From the NCBI RefSeq assembly GCF_004365875.1, contig NZ_SODF01000002.1, positions 558,001 to 622,000 of the forward strand: a DNA stretch of 64,000 bases. The letters are read 5' to 3'. Numbering within the stretch: position 1 is the first letter of the stretch; every line of letters starts with the position of its first letter. The position numbers were made by a program, and so were the translations under genes. Shown here in pieces: positions 43,137 to 51,926 of the stretch. The notes under the pieces were generated by a model, which saw only the letters and a list, made by a program, of their open reading frames with translations, had not been told where the DNA came from and did no database searches. The DNA is from Kribbella kalugense. GTDB taxonomy: Bacteria > Actinomycetota > Actinomycetes > Propionibacteriales > Kribbellaceae.

Positions 43137-43721
43137 CTATCCCGGCAGATGCGGTCCACCAGCGGCCGTCGGGTACACATCCGGCGGATACTCGAGCAGC
43201 AGCACCGACCGCACCGGCCCGTCCACCGCCTCATAGCCGTGTGCCCCGGCCGCCCGGAAGGCCAGGTAGTCGCCCGGCCCCAGTTCCTCCGTCTGCCCGT
43301 GTGTATTGATGCGCAGGCGACCAGCCAGGACGATGTGGTGCTCGGTCCCGGGATGACCGTCGGAGTGCTGTACGGCGTCCGGCCGGATCTCCTGGTTGTA
43401 GATCTCGAACAGCCCACCCGGGTGCTCCAGCCGCCGGAGCATCCGCAGGTCGATCGCGTCACCGGACAGTACGTCGACGTCCGCGGACCGCACGAGCACC
43501 ACGTCGGCGGCCCGCGTCTCGGCCAGCAGAGCCGACACCGGTACACCGAGAGCGTTCGACAAACTGAACACTGTCTCGATCGTGGGGTTGCCCGCACCGG
43601 ACTCGAGCTGCGACAGCGTCCCCTTCGCGATCCCGGACCGGCGAGCCAGCTCGGACAGCGAGATGCCCTGCTCGTCCCGCCGCGCCCGCAGGTTCGTCCC
43701 AAGCAGCTTTCCCGCACCCAT
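43137..43721 (-). CDS. XRE-family regulator with cupin domain
   Basis: 194 residues from the ATG at 43721 (MGAGKLLGTNLRARR); an ATG at 43739 close to an AT-rich -10-like GAATAT is the alternative and would make a leaderless gene of 200 residues. Helix-turn-helix at about 10-60 (ISLSELARRSGIAKGTLSQLE, given as two helices). Cupin_2 domain at about 100-185, with GTEHHIVLAGRLRINTHG and LGPGDYLAFRAAGAHGYEA. Such regulators often sense the amino acid degraded by adjacent genes. It lies 110 bp upstream of the hydroxyproline operon on the same strand. Confidence 0.85.
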   Translation of the reverse strand: MGAGKLLGTNLRARRDEQGISLSELARRSGIAKGTLSQLESGAGNPTIETVFSLSNALGVPVSALLAETRAADVVLVRSADVDVLSGDAIDLRMLRRLEHPGGLFEIYNQEIRPDAVQHSDGHPGTEHHIVLAGRLRINTHGQTEELGPGDYLAFRAAGAHGYEAVDGPVRSVLLLEYPPDVYPTAAGGPHLPG

Positions 43722-43778
43722 CGTCACAGCCCGGAGCATGCCATATTCAATGGCCGCGCCTCCGGCACGGCGGGTCCC

Positions 43779-43857
43779 GGGGCCTTGGCTCCCGTCCTTC
43801 CCTCGTCGCTCCGGTCGCGTCGCTCCCTGCGCTCCTCAGTCCAGGACGGGAGGCCCC
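43779..43857 (-). terminator. Long imperfect hairpin downstream of the PRISE-like gene
   Basis: CTCCCGTCCT 43789-43798 pairs with AGGACGGGAG 43843-43852. GGGGC 43779-43783 pairs with GCCCC 43853-43857, leaving a 5-nt bulge on one side. The 44-nt loop contains GTCGCTCC twice. On the minus strand it starts 9 nt after the stop at 43866, so it may act as terminator. Its size and internal repeats also suit a dispersed intergenic (REP-like) element. Confidence 0.5.
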
Positions 43858-43865
43858 GTGACCAA

Positions 43866-44918
43866 TCACGGGATGATGCCGCGTCTGCGCAGGTCGGCGA
43901 AGATCTCGTAGAACATCTGCTCGGTCTCGACGTACTCGTGGAAGCCGGCTCGCCGGGACTTCGATGCGTCGGCGAAGAAGTCGTAGTCCCAGCCGAACAC
44001 GAAGTCCGCGAACGGCCATGACGACATCTCCTCGAACGATGTCGCGGCCAGCCCGTGGGTGGCCTGCATCTCCTTCCACAGCGGCTCCTTGTCCGCCATC
44101 ACGTCCTGCAACGACATCTGCAACGGCGGCGCCGCCTCCAGCCCGAACCAAGCGGCCAGCCGCGGCCACAACTCGTTCCAGCGGAACAGGTCGCCGTTCG
44201 TGATGTTGAACGCCTGGTTCGCCGCCGCCGGCGCGGTCGCCGCCCATACCGTTGCCTTCGCCAACAATCCCGCATCGGTCAGCTCGAGCAGCGCGTCGTA
44301 CGCACCAGGCTTGCCAGGAAACCTCAGCGGTACGCCGAGTTCCTTCGAAATCGACGCGTACACAGCAATCGCCACCGCCAGATTCATCGGGTTCCCCAAC
44401 GCGGCGCCACCAACCACGGACGGCCGCAAGGCCGACCACGTCCACGCCTTGCCCTGCTGACGATCCTCCAGGAACCGTTGCTGGTCGACGTTGAACTCAG
44501 GCGGCAGGTGCGGCGGATCATCCTCCCGCGCCGGCGTCTTGAACGGCCCAAGATGTGCGCCGTAAACCTTGTAGCCCTGCATCAGACTGACGTGCTGCAG
44601 CCCACCCGCGACCGGTTCGATCGCGTCGACCACGTTCACCAGCATGGCCAGATTCGGCGCGACCAGCTCGGCCCAGGTCGGCCGGTCCTGGTACGCGACG
44701 TAGAACACGTGCGTCACCTCAGTCAGCCCGGACAACTGCCTCCGAGTGTCGTCCGGATCGAGCAGATCCACAGCGACGTGGCGAACCCGGCCAGGTACAT
44801 CGACCCCGCCGCGACGGGACAGCCCGATCACCCGCCAATCCGGCAGTGACGCCAGATGCTCGACCAGATTCGTCCCGATCACTCCGCGAGCACCCACGAC
44901 CAGCGCGACTTTGTCCAT
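43866..44918 (-). CDS. PRISE-like NAD(P)-dependent SDR (5-beta-reductase/iridoid synthase type)
   Basis: 350 residues from the ATG at 44918. N-terminal Rossmann loop VALVVGARGVIGTNLVEHLA and the NADP-type Arg pair in GLSRRGG. Instead of the usual YxxxK, the motif is SLMQGYKVYGAH, and there is no classic Asn-Ser-Tyr-Lys set. This altered active site is typical of the PRISE group, which reduces activated enones or 8-oxogeranial. C-terminal AFNITNGDLFRWNELWPRLA is characteristic. The actual substrate in this bacterium is unknown. Divergent from a LysR regulator 70 bp away, its probable controller. Confidence 0.85.
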   Translation of the reverse strand: MDKVALVVGARGVIGTNLVEHLASLPDWRVIGLSRRGGVDVPGRVRHVAVDLLDPDDTRRQLSGLTEVTHVFYVAYQDRPTWAELVAPNLAMLVNVVDAIEPVAGGLQHVSLMQGYKVYGAHLGPFKTPAREDDPPHLPPEFNVDQQRFLEDRQQGKAWTWSALRPSVVGGAALGNPMNLAVAIAVYASISKELGVPLRFPGKPGAYDALLELTDAGLLAKATVWAATAPAAANQAFNITNGDLFRWNELWPRLAAWFGLEAAPPLQMSLQDVMADKEPLWKEMQATHGLAATSFEEMSSWPFADFVFGWDYDFFADASKSRRAGFHEYVETEQMFYEIFADLRRRGIIP

Positions 44919-44988
44919 GCAGACAGCCTTGCCGACCTGCGGAGATAAATCCAAGGCACAGTTTTCACCGACGCCATAAACTCAGCTC

Positions 44989-45882
44989 ATGGCAACCCTT
45001 CGGCAGCTCGAGTACTTCGTCACGGTGGTGGACCAGGCCTCGTTCACCAAGGCCGCCGAGATCATGCACGTCACGCAGCCGGCCCTCTCCCACCAGATCC
45101 GATCCCTCGAACGCTCCGCCGGCGGCCCGCTCCTGGAGCGACTGCCCCGCACCATCCGGCTCACCCCGACCGGACGCGCCATGCTCCCGCACGCCCGCGC
45201 TGCCCTCGCCGACGCCGAGCGTGCACGCTGTGCAGCGAGACAAGCCGCCGGACTCGAGGTCGGCGAGTTGCAGATCGCCACGCTCTACTCGATCACCCTC
45301 GGCGTGCTGCCCAAGGCTCTTCGCCGCTGGCGGCAGACCCACCCCGACGTCGGCATCCGACTCTTCGAGCACCGCCACACCGACGAGCTGATCGAGGCGA
45401 TGTACGCCGGAGAAGCCGACCTGGCCGTCGGCCCGGAGCCGGCGAACTGGACCGGAGTCAGCCGCACGATCGGCACCGAGGAGCTAGTCGTCGTGGTCGC
45501 CTCGGACGATCCCGCCGCTACCGGCGACACCGTGAAGCTGCAAGACCTCGCCGACCGCGCCTGGGTCCACTACGCACCGGGCCACGGACTCGCCGACGTG
45601 CTCGACCGCGCGTGCGCGCAAGCGGGCTTCGAGCCGCGGATCGCCGTACGCACCGAACAGACCGCTGCCGCGCCGGCTCTTGCCGCCGCTGGTCTCGGAC
45701 CCGCTCTGGTCCCCGACAACATTCTCGACAACGTCCTGCCGCGAGGCGGCCACATCCTCCGCCCGGATCCACCCGTCTGCCGCACGCTCACGGCGTACAC
45801 CCGCGGCGAACCCGACCCGCTGGCAGCAGCGTTCATCGACCTCCTCGTTTGGGGTGATCATCCCGCGGGCACGCGGAGGTGA
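44989..45882 (+). CDS. LysR family transcriptional regulator
   Basis: 297 residues. Helix-turn-helix at residues 1-60: LRQLEYFVTVVDQASFTKAAE, then VTQPALSHQIRSLER. The effector-binding domain spans about 90-290. Classic divergent LysR arrangement with the PRISE-like reductase gene. The spacer contains AT-rich stretches (ATAAAT at 44944-44949 and ATAAAC at 44975-44980), but I cannot fix a T-N11-A box. The stop overlaps the start of the CDF transporter gene (TGATG). Confidence 0.9.
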   Translation: MATLRQLEYFVTVVDQASFTKAAEIMHVTQPALSHQIRSLERSAGGPLLERLPRTIRLTPTGRAMLPHARAALADAERARCAARQAAGLEVGELQIATLYSITLGVLPKALRRWRQTHPDVGIRLFEHRHTDELIEAMYAGEADLAVGPEPANWTGVSRTIGTEELVVVVASDDPAATGDTVKLQDLADRAWVHYAPGHGLADVLDRACAQAGFEPRIAVRTEQTAAAPALAAAGLGPALVPDNILDNVLPRGGHILRPDPPVCRTLTAYTRGEPDPLAAAFIDLLVWGDHPAGTRR

Positions 45883-46835
45883 TGGCTGACGAAGAATCGG
45901 ACGGCACTGTCCTCCTTGCCGGTACGGCGAACCTGGCGATAGCGATCGCCAAGATCGTCGCCGGCCTGCTGTCCGGATCCACCGCGCTGCTCGCCGAGGC
46001 CGCGCACTCCGTCGCCGACACGCTCAACCAGGTCTTCCTGCTGGCCGCCCTGCACCGCAGCCGGAAACCAGCCGACAGCCGGCACCCGTTCGGGTACGGG
46101 ATGGAGCGGTACTTCTGGTCGCTGCTGGCCGCGGTCAGCATCCTGGTCCTCGGCGCCGGGTTCTCGATCACCGAGGGACTGCGCTCGATCTTCGCTCCAG
46201 AGCCGATCGCGGCGCTCGCGGTGATCTACTCGGTGCTCGGGCTCTCGTTCGTCTTCGAGGGGAGTTCCTTGCTTCGCGCGATGCTGCAGATCCGCCGGGA
46301 GGCCCGCGAAGCCGGCGTACCGCTGCTCACCCAGCTGCGTGGCGCCGAGCCGGCGGTGAAGACCGTGGCCTTCGAGGACTCGGCCGCGCTGATCGGACTG
46401 CTGATCGCGGCCGCCGGCGTGACGCTGTCGGTCATTACCGGCAAGCACTTCTGGGACGGCGCCGCGTCGATCGTGATCGGCCTGCTCCTGATCATCGTCG
46501 CGTTCACCCTCGGCCGGGACAACAAGACCATGCTGATAGGCCGCGCCCTACCGGCCGACACCCAGCGCGAACTGCGTGAGCTGATCGCAAGCGCCCCAGG
46601 CATCGACGCAGTACTCGAGCTGCTCACCCTTCAGCTGGCGCCGGACCAGGTCCTGGTTGTCGCGACCGTCGACCTGGACGACTCCGAGACCACTGGCGCT
46701 GCTGTCGAACAGCTCGCCGAGAAGATCGACGTACGAGTGCGTGAGGCGTTCCCGATGGTCCGGCACCTCTATCTCGACCCGACTCCCGCGGAGGGGCGCG
46801 TCAACGCTGGTCGTGACCCCAGTTCGCCACGATGA
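45882..46835 (+). CDS. Cation diffusion facilitator family transporter
   Basis: 317 residues from the ATG at 45882 with CGGAGG just upstream; a GTG one codon earlier is possible. Six membrane helices starting LLAGTANLAIAIAKIVAGLL. Metal-site residues occur in LLAEAAHSVADTLNQ (helix 2) and in TVAFEDSAALIGLLIA (helix 5). The cytosolic C-terminal domain covers about 210-305 (IDAVLELLTLQLAPDQVLVVATVDLD in part). CDF proteins export Zn, Mn, Fe or Co in exchange for protons. The first helix-2 Asp is Glu/His here (EAAHS), so metal choice cannot be read. It may be co-transcribed with the LysR gene. Confidence 0.9.
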   Translation: MADEESDGTVLLAGTANLAIAIAKIVAGLLSGSTALLAEAAHSVADTLNQVFLLAALHRSRKPADSRHPFGYGMERYFWSLLAAVSILVLGAGFSITEGLRSIFAPEPIAALAVIYSVLGLSFVFEGSSLLRAMLQIRREAREAGVPLLTQLRGAEPAVKTVAFEDSAALIGLLIAAAGVTLSVITGKHFWDGAASIVIGLLLIIVAFTLGRDNKTMLIGRALPADTQRELRELIASAPGIDAVLELLTLQLAPDQVLVVATVDLDDSETTGAAVEQLAEKIDVRVREAFPMVRHLYLDPTPAEGRVNAGRDPSSPR

Positions 46836-46989
46836 CGGCGATCGGTGGCAGTACGGCGGCGACCGCGCTCATCCCGATCGCAGCCGGTATCGAGAACAGT
46901 CGTACGACGAACCACGCCAGGCCGATCAGCGTCAGGCAGCTGCCCATCAGCCAGTAGTAGGCCTTCCGGTTGTCCCACCCGCGGGCCAT
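46801..46989 (-). CDS. Small DUF3099-type membrane protein
   Basis: 62 residues with two hydrophobic helices: YYWLMGSCLTLIGLAWFVVRLF and IGMSAVAAVLPPIAVIVANWG. The pattern YxxLMGxCLxLxxLAWxVVRxxS, followed by PPIAxxVAN, matches actinobacterial DUF3099 proteins. Function unknown. The 3' end overlaps the convergent CDF gene by 35 bp. Its start is 1 nt from the MarR stop on the same strand, so both are likely one transcript. Confidence 0.65.
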   Translation of the reverse strand: MARGWDNRKAYYWLMGSCLTLIGLAWFVVRLFSIPAAIGMSAVAAVLPPIAVIVANWGHDQR

Positions 46990-46990
46990 G

Positions 46991-47440
46991 TCAGACCGTC
47001 AACGGGAGCTTCCCCAGCGCGTTCACCAGTGGGGAGAGCTCGGGTAGATCGGCAGCCTTCTGCAGTGCAGACGTCAGTACGGCGTCGTGGGTCGGCTGGG
47101 CCTGGTCCAGTAGGTCGCGGCCGGCCTCGGTGACCTCGGTGTAGATGCCACGCCGGTCGGTCGGGCACAGATACCGCTCCAGCAGCTTGCGGTCCTCCAG
47201 CCGGTTCACCAGGCGGGTAGTAGCTGACTGGCTGAGCACCACAGCGTTGGACAGCTGGTTCATCCGCAGGTGGTAGTCGTCCTGCCGCGCCAGCACGTCC
47301 AGCACGCTGTACTCACTCACGGACAGGCCGTGCTGCTTCTGCAGCGCGCGCTCCAGCTCGTCCTCGATCCGGGCGTGCAGTGCCGCCAGAGTGCGCCACC
47401 CCTGCGCCCGCGCCTCCGCGGCGTCATCCGGTAGTCCCAC
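46991..47440 (-). CDS. MarR family transcriptional regulator
   Basis: 149 residues from a GTG with GGAGG upstream. MarR winged helix at about 45-105: LSVSEYSVLDVLARQDDYHL, MNQLSNAVVLSQSATTRLVNRLE and the wing YLCPTDRRGIYTEVT. Divergent from an MFS exporter across a 118-bp spacer that carries TTGC/GCAA dyads. This is the standard arrangement of a drug-responsive repressor with its efflux pump. Confidence 0.9.
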   Translation of the reverse strand: MGLPDDAAEARAQGWRTLAALHARIEDELERALQKQHGLSVSEYSVLDVLARQDDYHLRMNQLSNAVVLSQSATTRLVNRLEDRKLLERYLCPTDRRGIYTEVTEAGRDLLDQAQPTHDAVLTSALQKAADLPELSPLVNALGKLPLTV

Positions 47441-47464
47441 GACACCTCCACTTGAACTTCACCC

Positions 47465-47493
47465 TTGCATGCGCAATCATAGCGCTTGTGCAA
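47465..47493. promoter_or_regulatory. Candidate MarR operator pair
   Basis: TTGCATGCGCAA at 47465-47476 and TTGTGCAA at 47486-47493 share TTG..GCAA dyad symmetry with centres 20 bp apart, about two helical turns. They lie between the divergent marR and MFS genes, next to a third similar TGCAA at 47505-47509. Confidence 0.5.
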
Positions 47494-47558
47494 TAGCCCG
47501 CGTCTGCAACTATCGCGCACGCCGGTAACAGTCATAAGACTACATTCGGAGGAGCTTC

Positions 47559-48755
47559 ATGCCAGCGGCTCTGCTCGCGCTCGCCATCGGTGCGTTCGGG
47601 ATCGGTACCACCGAGTTCGTCATCATGGGCCTGTTGCCCGAGGTCGCCACCGACTTCGGCGTCAGCATCCCGTCCGCCGGCCTGCTCATCTCGGGCTACG
47701 CGCTCGGCGTCGTGGTCGGCGCGCCGCTGCTGACCGCGATCGGCTCCAAGGTCTCGCGTAAGACCGTGCTGATCGCACTGATGGGCGTCTTCATCGTCGG
47801 CAACGTGCTGTCCGCGCTCGCTCCGACGTACGGCGTTCTGATGACCGGACGGATCGTGGCCGCGCTGTCCCACGGGGCGTTCTTCGGAGTCGGCTCGGTT
47901 GTCGCGGCGTCGCTGGTGCCGAAGGCGAAGCAGGCGAGTGCGATCGCGATGATGTTCACCGGACTGACGGTGGCCAACGTGCTCGGCGTACCGGGCGGGA
48001 CCGCGCTCGGACAGCACTTCGGCTGGCGGTCGACGTTCTGGGCCGTGACGGCGCTCGGTGTGGTCGGGTTGCTCGGCATCGTGTTCCTGGTGCCGCGGCA
48101 GGGCGTTGCGGAAGGGCCGGGGCTGCGCAGTGAGCTGGCTGTGTTCAAGAACGTGCAGGTGTGGCTGGCGCTCGCGATGACTGCGCTCGGCTTCGCTGGA
48201 GTGTTCGCGTCGTTCACCTACATCGCACCGATGATGACCGAGGTCGCAGGCTTCTCCGCCGGCGCGGTGACCTGGCTGCTGGTGCTGTTCGGCGGCGGCC
48301 TGGTCGTCGGCAACCTGCTGGGCGGTAAGGCGGCGGACCGGTCGCTGATGCCGAGTCTGTACCTCATTTTGACGCTGCTGGCCGCCGTACTGGTCGTCTT
48401 CGTCTTCACTGCACACGGCAAGGTCCTGTCCGCGGTGACCATCGCGGCGTTCGGTGCGGCCGGGTTCGCGACTGTGGCTCCGCTGCAGAAGCGCGTGATG
48501 GACAAGGCGAAGGGCGCACCGGCGCTGGCGTCCGCGGCTAACATCGCCGCCTTCAACCTGGGCAACGCAGCCGGTGCGTACCTCGGTGGGCTGACCATCG
48601 AGCACGGTCTCGGCTACACCGCACCCAACTGGGTCGGCGCTGCCCTCGCCGTCTCCGGCCTGGCCGTCGCCCTCCTCTCCGGGCTCCTGGACAGCCGGCC
48701 CAAGTCAGTGCGTCAGGTAGAACCGAGCGACGGACTGGAACGACTTCTTCGGTAG
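47559..48755 (+). CDS. MFS transporter, DHA1-type drug efflux
   Basis: 398 residues, ATG 47559 with GGAGGAG 6 nt upstream. Twelve membrane segments. The opening LALAIGAFGIGTTEFVIMGLLPEVA is typical of the AraJ/NepI/PbuE-like group, with the loop GSKVSRKTVLIALM (motif A position) and GRIVAALSHGAFFGVGSVVAASL. Family members export drugs, arabinose-like sugars or purine ribonucleosides. The divergent MarR gene suggests induction by a toxic small molecule. The 3' end overlaps the convergent exported protein gene by 51 bp. Confidence 0.9.
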   Translation: MPAALLALAIGAFGIGTTEFVIMGLLPEVATDFGVSIPSAGLLISGYALGVVVGAPLLTAIGSKVSRKTVLIALMGVFIVGNVLSALAPTYGVLMTGRIVAALSHGAFFGVGSVVAASLVPKAKQASAIAMMFTGLTVANVLGVPGGTALGQHFGWRSTFWAVTALGVVGLLGIVFLVPRQGVAEGPGLRSELAVFKNVQVWLALAMTALGFAGVFASFTYIAPMMTEVAGFSAGAVTWLLVLFGGGLVVGNLLGGKAADRSLMPSLYLILTLLAAVLVVFVFTAHGKVLSAVTIAAFGAAGFATVAPLQKRVMDKAKGAPALASAANIAAFNLGNAAGAYLGGLTIEHGLGYTAPNWVGAALAVSGLAVALLSGLLDSRPKSVRQVEPSDGLERLLR

Positions 48756-49817
48756 CCAGCGGTACGGCGACGCTGGATCGGTGTCGTCGTACCGGAGGAC
48801 CTTGCACAGACTGAACGCGGCCATGTCCTCGTCGTGCGGGCGGTCGTGCGGACGGTGTGGTGCGTCCGGTGAGATGAACGTGTACGGCGACGCACCGAGG
48901 AAGCCCTCGTCCGTGAACACGTCCAGCATGTTCGCCAAGTGGTCAGCCTGCTCCTGCTCGTTGCGCACGTACTGCGGTGGGATGACCGGGACGTCACCGC
49001 TGTAGTCGACGATGTCCCACCCCATCCCGCCCAGCTCGGCCGCACCGGTGAACGTGCAGCAACCGAACTCCAGGATCAGGATCGGCTTGCCCCACCGGCG
49101 GAACGGCGCCAGCTCCATGGTGTGGTCCGCACGGTTGGCGTGGTACGAGTAGTAGTCCAGCCCGACGATGTCGAAGATCGACCAGTCCACCTGCTCCAGA
49201 TCGGATGCAGCGCCGTACGTGATCCGGCCATGGAAGTTGCTGCGGGCAACCTTCGCCATCTTCGCGGTGAACGCGCGGAACTTCCGCTGCAGCTCCGCCA
49301 TGTCGAAGTCGCCCTTGGTCAGGTACTCGACCCGCTCGTAGAAGGTCGCCCCCGGCACGATCCCCGGCGTGAACAGCATGAACTCACACCCCACGACCAG
49401 GATCACCTCCTGACCGAACCGCCGTCGCAGCCGCTCCGCCTCGACCGCGACCTTGCGCAGCTTCTCCAGCTCCGCCGCCTGCGGCTCGTCGAACGACCGC
49501 GGCTGGATCGACACCATCAGACCGTCCTCGAGCGCAGCGGTCGCGGTGTCGACCAGACGCCGTACGTCGCTGCCGTAGATGCTGACCCAGTTCGCATGCA
49601 ACCGGTGCCGGATGGCGTGGAGCTCGCCGCGCATGGTGCTGTTCCGCCAGCGCGCCCGGCTGTCCTCGTCGGCGGGACCGCCGCCGGTGTCGTACGCGAC
49701 GCCCTTCAACGCGAGCCTCCGTGGACTCGCGTACGCCGTACTGCCGATGCCGGCCGTGGTGATCAGCCCGAAGGCGGCGGCGCGGCGGAGGAACTGGGCC
49801 CGGTTGATTGCGCTCAT
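48705..49817 (-). CDS. Exported TIM-barrel glycosidase-like protein
   Basis: 370 residues from the ATG at 49817. N-terminal export signal NRAQFLRRAAAFGLITTAGIGSTAYA, with a partial twin-arginine look (written as RAQFLRRAAAFG then GLITTAG). The core opens LKGVAYDTGGG and has strands WVSIYGSD, GLMVSIQPR and ILVVGCEFMLF, then FDIVGLDYYSYH and PILILEFGCCTFTGA. Glu in GCEF and in LEFGC occupy the places of the acid/base and nucleophile in clan-A glycosidases. I do not recognise a specific GH family, so the substrate is open. Divergent from a TetR gene. Confidence 0.6.
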   Translation of the reverse strand: MSAINRAQFLRRAAAFGLITTAGIGSTAYASPRRLALKGVAYDTGGGPADEDSRARWRNSTMRGELHAIRHRLHANWVSIYGSDVRRLVDTATAALEDGLMVSIQPRSFDEPQAAELEKLRKVAVEAERLRRRFGQEVILVVGCEFMLFTPGIVPGATFYERVEYLTKGDFDMAELQRKFRAFTAKMAKVARSNFHGRITYGAASDLEQVDWSIFDIVGLDYYSYHANRADHTMELAPFRRWGKPILILEFGCCTFTGAAELGGMGWDIVDYSGDVPVIPPQYVRNEQEQADHLANMLDVFTDEGFLGASPYTFISPDAPHRPHDRPHDEDMAAFSLCKVLRYDDTDPASPYRWLPKKSFQSVARFYLTH

Positions 49818-49890
49818 GGTCTCGAGTGTTCGCGGGTAGGGCGCCTCGGTCGTCGTACCGAGGTCTCTGGGTGCCCGACTTTGGATGGTG

Positions 49891-49921
49891 AAACAGTGTC
49901 TTCGGATCTGACACACTGTTT
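49891..49921. promoter_or_regulatory. TetR operator candidate
   Basis: AAACAGTGT 49891-49899 and ACACTGTTT 49913-49921 are perfectly complementary arms with a 13-bp spacer, ending two bases before the GTG start of the tetR gene. An extra dyad CCTCGGT/ACCGAGG (49844-49850, 49857-49863) sits closer to the divergent gene. The position implies that the regulator gene is nearly leaderless and self-repressed. Confidence 0.6.
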
Positions 49922-49923
49922 TA

Positions 49924-50625
49924 GTGCGAGAAGCGGATCGACGGACGGCGCTGGGATCGGTGTGGTTGCGGGACGAGCCGGAGCCGACGCGGGCGCGGCT
50001 GAGCCGGGAGGACATCGTCAGGACGGCGATCCAGGTCCTGGACCGGGAAGGCCTGGACACGTTCTCGATGCGGAGGATGGCGGCCGAGCTGGGCGCCGCC
50101 GCGACGTCCGCGCTGTACTGGCGGATCGCGAACAAGGACGATCTGCTCGAGCTCGTGGTCGACGAGATCTTCGCTCTCTCGCCGGCCCCTGAAGGTGGTG
50201 ATTGGCGGGACCAGGTCACGGTCGTCGTCCAGGCGGCGTACCACGCGTTGTGGGAACACCCGTGGGCCGCGCGGCTGCTCGCCTCGCACGCCGGTCTCGG
50301 TCCGAACTACGACGCACTCACCAACCGGGTGCAGGGCATCCTCGACTCGGCCGGCTTCAAGGGCACCCACCTGGACTCGGCGGTGTCCGCGATCTTCCAC
50401 TACCTGATCGGCGCCGCAGTGACCGACTCTGCCTGGCTGTCGGTGGTACGCCGCAGTGGACTGAACGACTCCCGCTGGGCAACCGAGTCGGCTGACCGCA
50501 TGGGCGTCGGCGCCACCCACCTGGCCGCCTACCTCAACCGTCAGAGTCAGGCAGGCCCGGAGGCACGATTCGCCTCCGGGCTCCGAGTCATCCTGATCGG
50601 CCTACGCCCGCGCCAACTGTCCTAA
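49924..50625 (+). CDS. TetR/AcrR family regulator
   Basis: 233 residues from a GTG. The N-terminal region precedes a TetR helix-turn-helix at about 27-70: LSREDIVRTAIQVLDREGLD, FSMRRMAAELGAAATSALYWRIANKDDLL (split). The C-terminal domain (YHALWEHPWAARLLASHAGLGPNYDAL in part) matches the tetracycline-repressor-type C-terminal fold. Divergent from the exported glycosidase-like gene. Convergent with the E2 gene, stops sharing CTAA. The dyad at 49891-49921 is its probable own operator. Confidence 0.88.
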   Translation: MREADRRTALGSVWLRDEPEPTRARLSREDIVRTAIQVLDREGLDTFSMRRMAAELGAAATSALYWRIANKDDLLELVVDEIFALSPAPEGGDWRDQVTVVVQAAYHALWEHPWAARLLASHAGLGPNYDALTNRVQGILDSAGFKGTHLDSAVSAIFHYLIGAAVTDSAWLSVVRRSGLNDSRWATESADRMGVGATHLAAYLNRQSQAGPEARFASGLRVILIGLRPRQLS

Positions 50626-51926
50626 AGATCCGCGAAGGCTGAGGCCGGGTTTTCGAAGGCGTCGGCGACGAAGCGGAGGAAGGCGGCTGCGGTGCCGCCG
50701 TCGCAGACGCGATGGTCGAAGACGAGGGACAGTTGGGTGAGCTTGCGGACTGCGATCTCGCCGTCGACCACCCACGGGCGGTCGATGATCCGGCCGACGC
50801 CGAGGATCGCGACCTGTGGGTGGTTGATGATCGCCGCGCTGCCGTCGACACCGAAGCTGCCGTAGTTGTTCAGCGTGAACGTCCCGGACGTCAGCTCCTG
50901 CTGAGTCAGTCGCCCGTCGCGTGCCGATCCGGTCAGTCGGCGGATCTCGGCGTCCAGTCCGCGGGTGGTGAGTGCGTGTGCTCCGGCGACGGCCGGTACG
51001 ACGAGACCGCGGTCCGTCTGCGCCGCGAGGCCGAGGTTGACGCCGTCGTACTGGACGAGTTCCTCGCGCTCGGTGTCGACGTACCCGTTGAGCTCTGGGT
51101 ACTTGAGCAGTCCGGCGACTACGAAGCGCGCCATCAGGGCGAGCAGCCCCGGTCCGGGATCCGTTGCCGTTCGCAACGATTCGCGGAGGTCGAGCAGCGC
51201 GGTCGCGTCGACGTCCACCCAGGTGGTCGCCTCCGGGATCTCGGCCCGGCTGCGGGTCAACGTCGCGACCACGGCCTTGCGGAACCCGCTCATCGGCGTA
51301 CGCCGCAACTCCGGAAGTCCAGTCCGCGAGGAAGTCTGAACCGCGGCCGGCTGTACTCGGGCCGGCTCCCGCTCGGTCTGGGTCGTGGGCTCGGGCTGCA
51401 GCCGGCGGGCGATCGCCAGTTCGACGTCCCGGCGGACGATCAGTCCGTCCGGGCCCGATCCGGCCAGCTCCCGCAGATCGACCTCGGCGTCCCGCGCCAA
51501 CCGCCGTACCAGCGGCGAGATCACCAACGGCACCCGCCTTTGCGGAGCTTTTTCAGCAGTATCCGGCAGCAATGTTCCGGAAACCGACCGCGGCTTCCGA
51601 CGACGCACGGTCGACGAGACCTCGGTCGTCCCGTAGCCAACCAGAACGTTGCCCGACCCGGCGCGCTCCTCCTCGCGGTACGCCTCCCCAGCCGGATCGG
51701 CGACCGTGATCAGCGGCTTGCCGACCGGGATCGTCGTCCCGGGCTCGCCATGGAGCTCCTCGATGACACCGGCGTACGGCGAGGGCAGCTCGACGATCGA
51801 CTTCGCCGTCTCGACCTCCGCGACCGGGGTGTCGACGGCAACCACATCACCGACCTTCACCAGCCAGCGGACAACCTCGGCCTCGGTCAGTCCCTCACCG
51901 AGGTCGGGGAGAAGGAACGTATTCAC
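50622..51926 (-). CDS. Dihydrolipoamide acyltransferase E2 of a 2-oxoacid dehydrogenase complex
   Basis: 434 residues from a GTG overlapping the E1-beta stop (GTGA). Residues 1-78 are a lipoyl domain with the modified Lys in VETAKSIVELPSPYAG. A linker and a peripheral subunit-binding domain follow (VISPLVRRLARDAEVDLREL, GSGPDGLIVRRDV). About 205-434 is the catalytic trimer-forming domain, with the active-site FDHRVCDGGTA and LTLNNYGSFGVDG-like TFTLNNYGSFG. It transfers the acyl group from E1 to CoA. Order E1a-E1b-E2 with an Lrp-type gene favours branched-chain 2-oxoacids (bkd). Pyruvate remains possible. No E3 is encoded nearby. Confidence 0.9.
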   Translation of the reverse strand: MNTFLLPDLGEGLTEAEVVRWLVKVGDVVAVDTPVAEVETAKSIVELPSPYAGVIEELHGEPGTTIPVGKPLITVADPAGEAYREEERAGSGNVLVGYGTTEVSSTVRRRKPRSVSGTLLPDTAEKAPQRRVPLVISPLVRRLARDAEVDLRELAGSGPDGLIVRRDVELAIARRLQPEPTTQTEREPARVQPAAVQTSSRTGLPELRRTPMSGFRKAVVATLTRSRAEIPEATTWVDVDATALLDLRESLRTATDPGPGLLALMARFVVAGLLKYPELNGYVDTEREELVQYDGVNLGLAAQTDRGLVVPAVAGAHALTTRGLDAEIRRLTGSARDGRLTQQELTSGTFTLNNYGSFGVDGSAAIINHPQVAILGVGRIIDRPWVVDGEIAVRKLTQLSLVFDHRVCDGGTAAAFLRFVADAFENPASAFADL

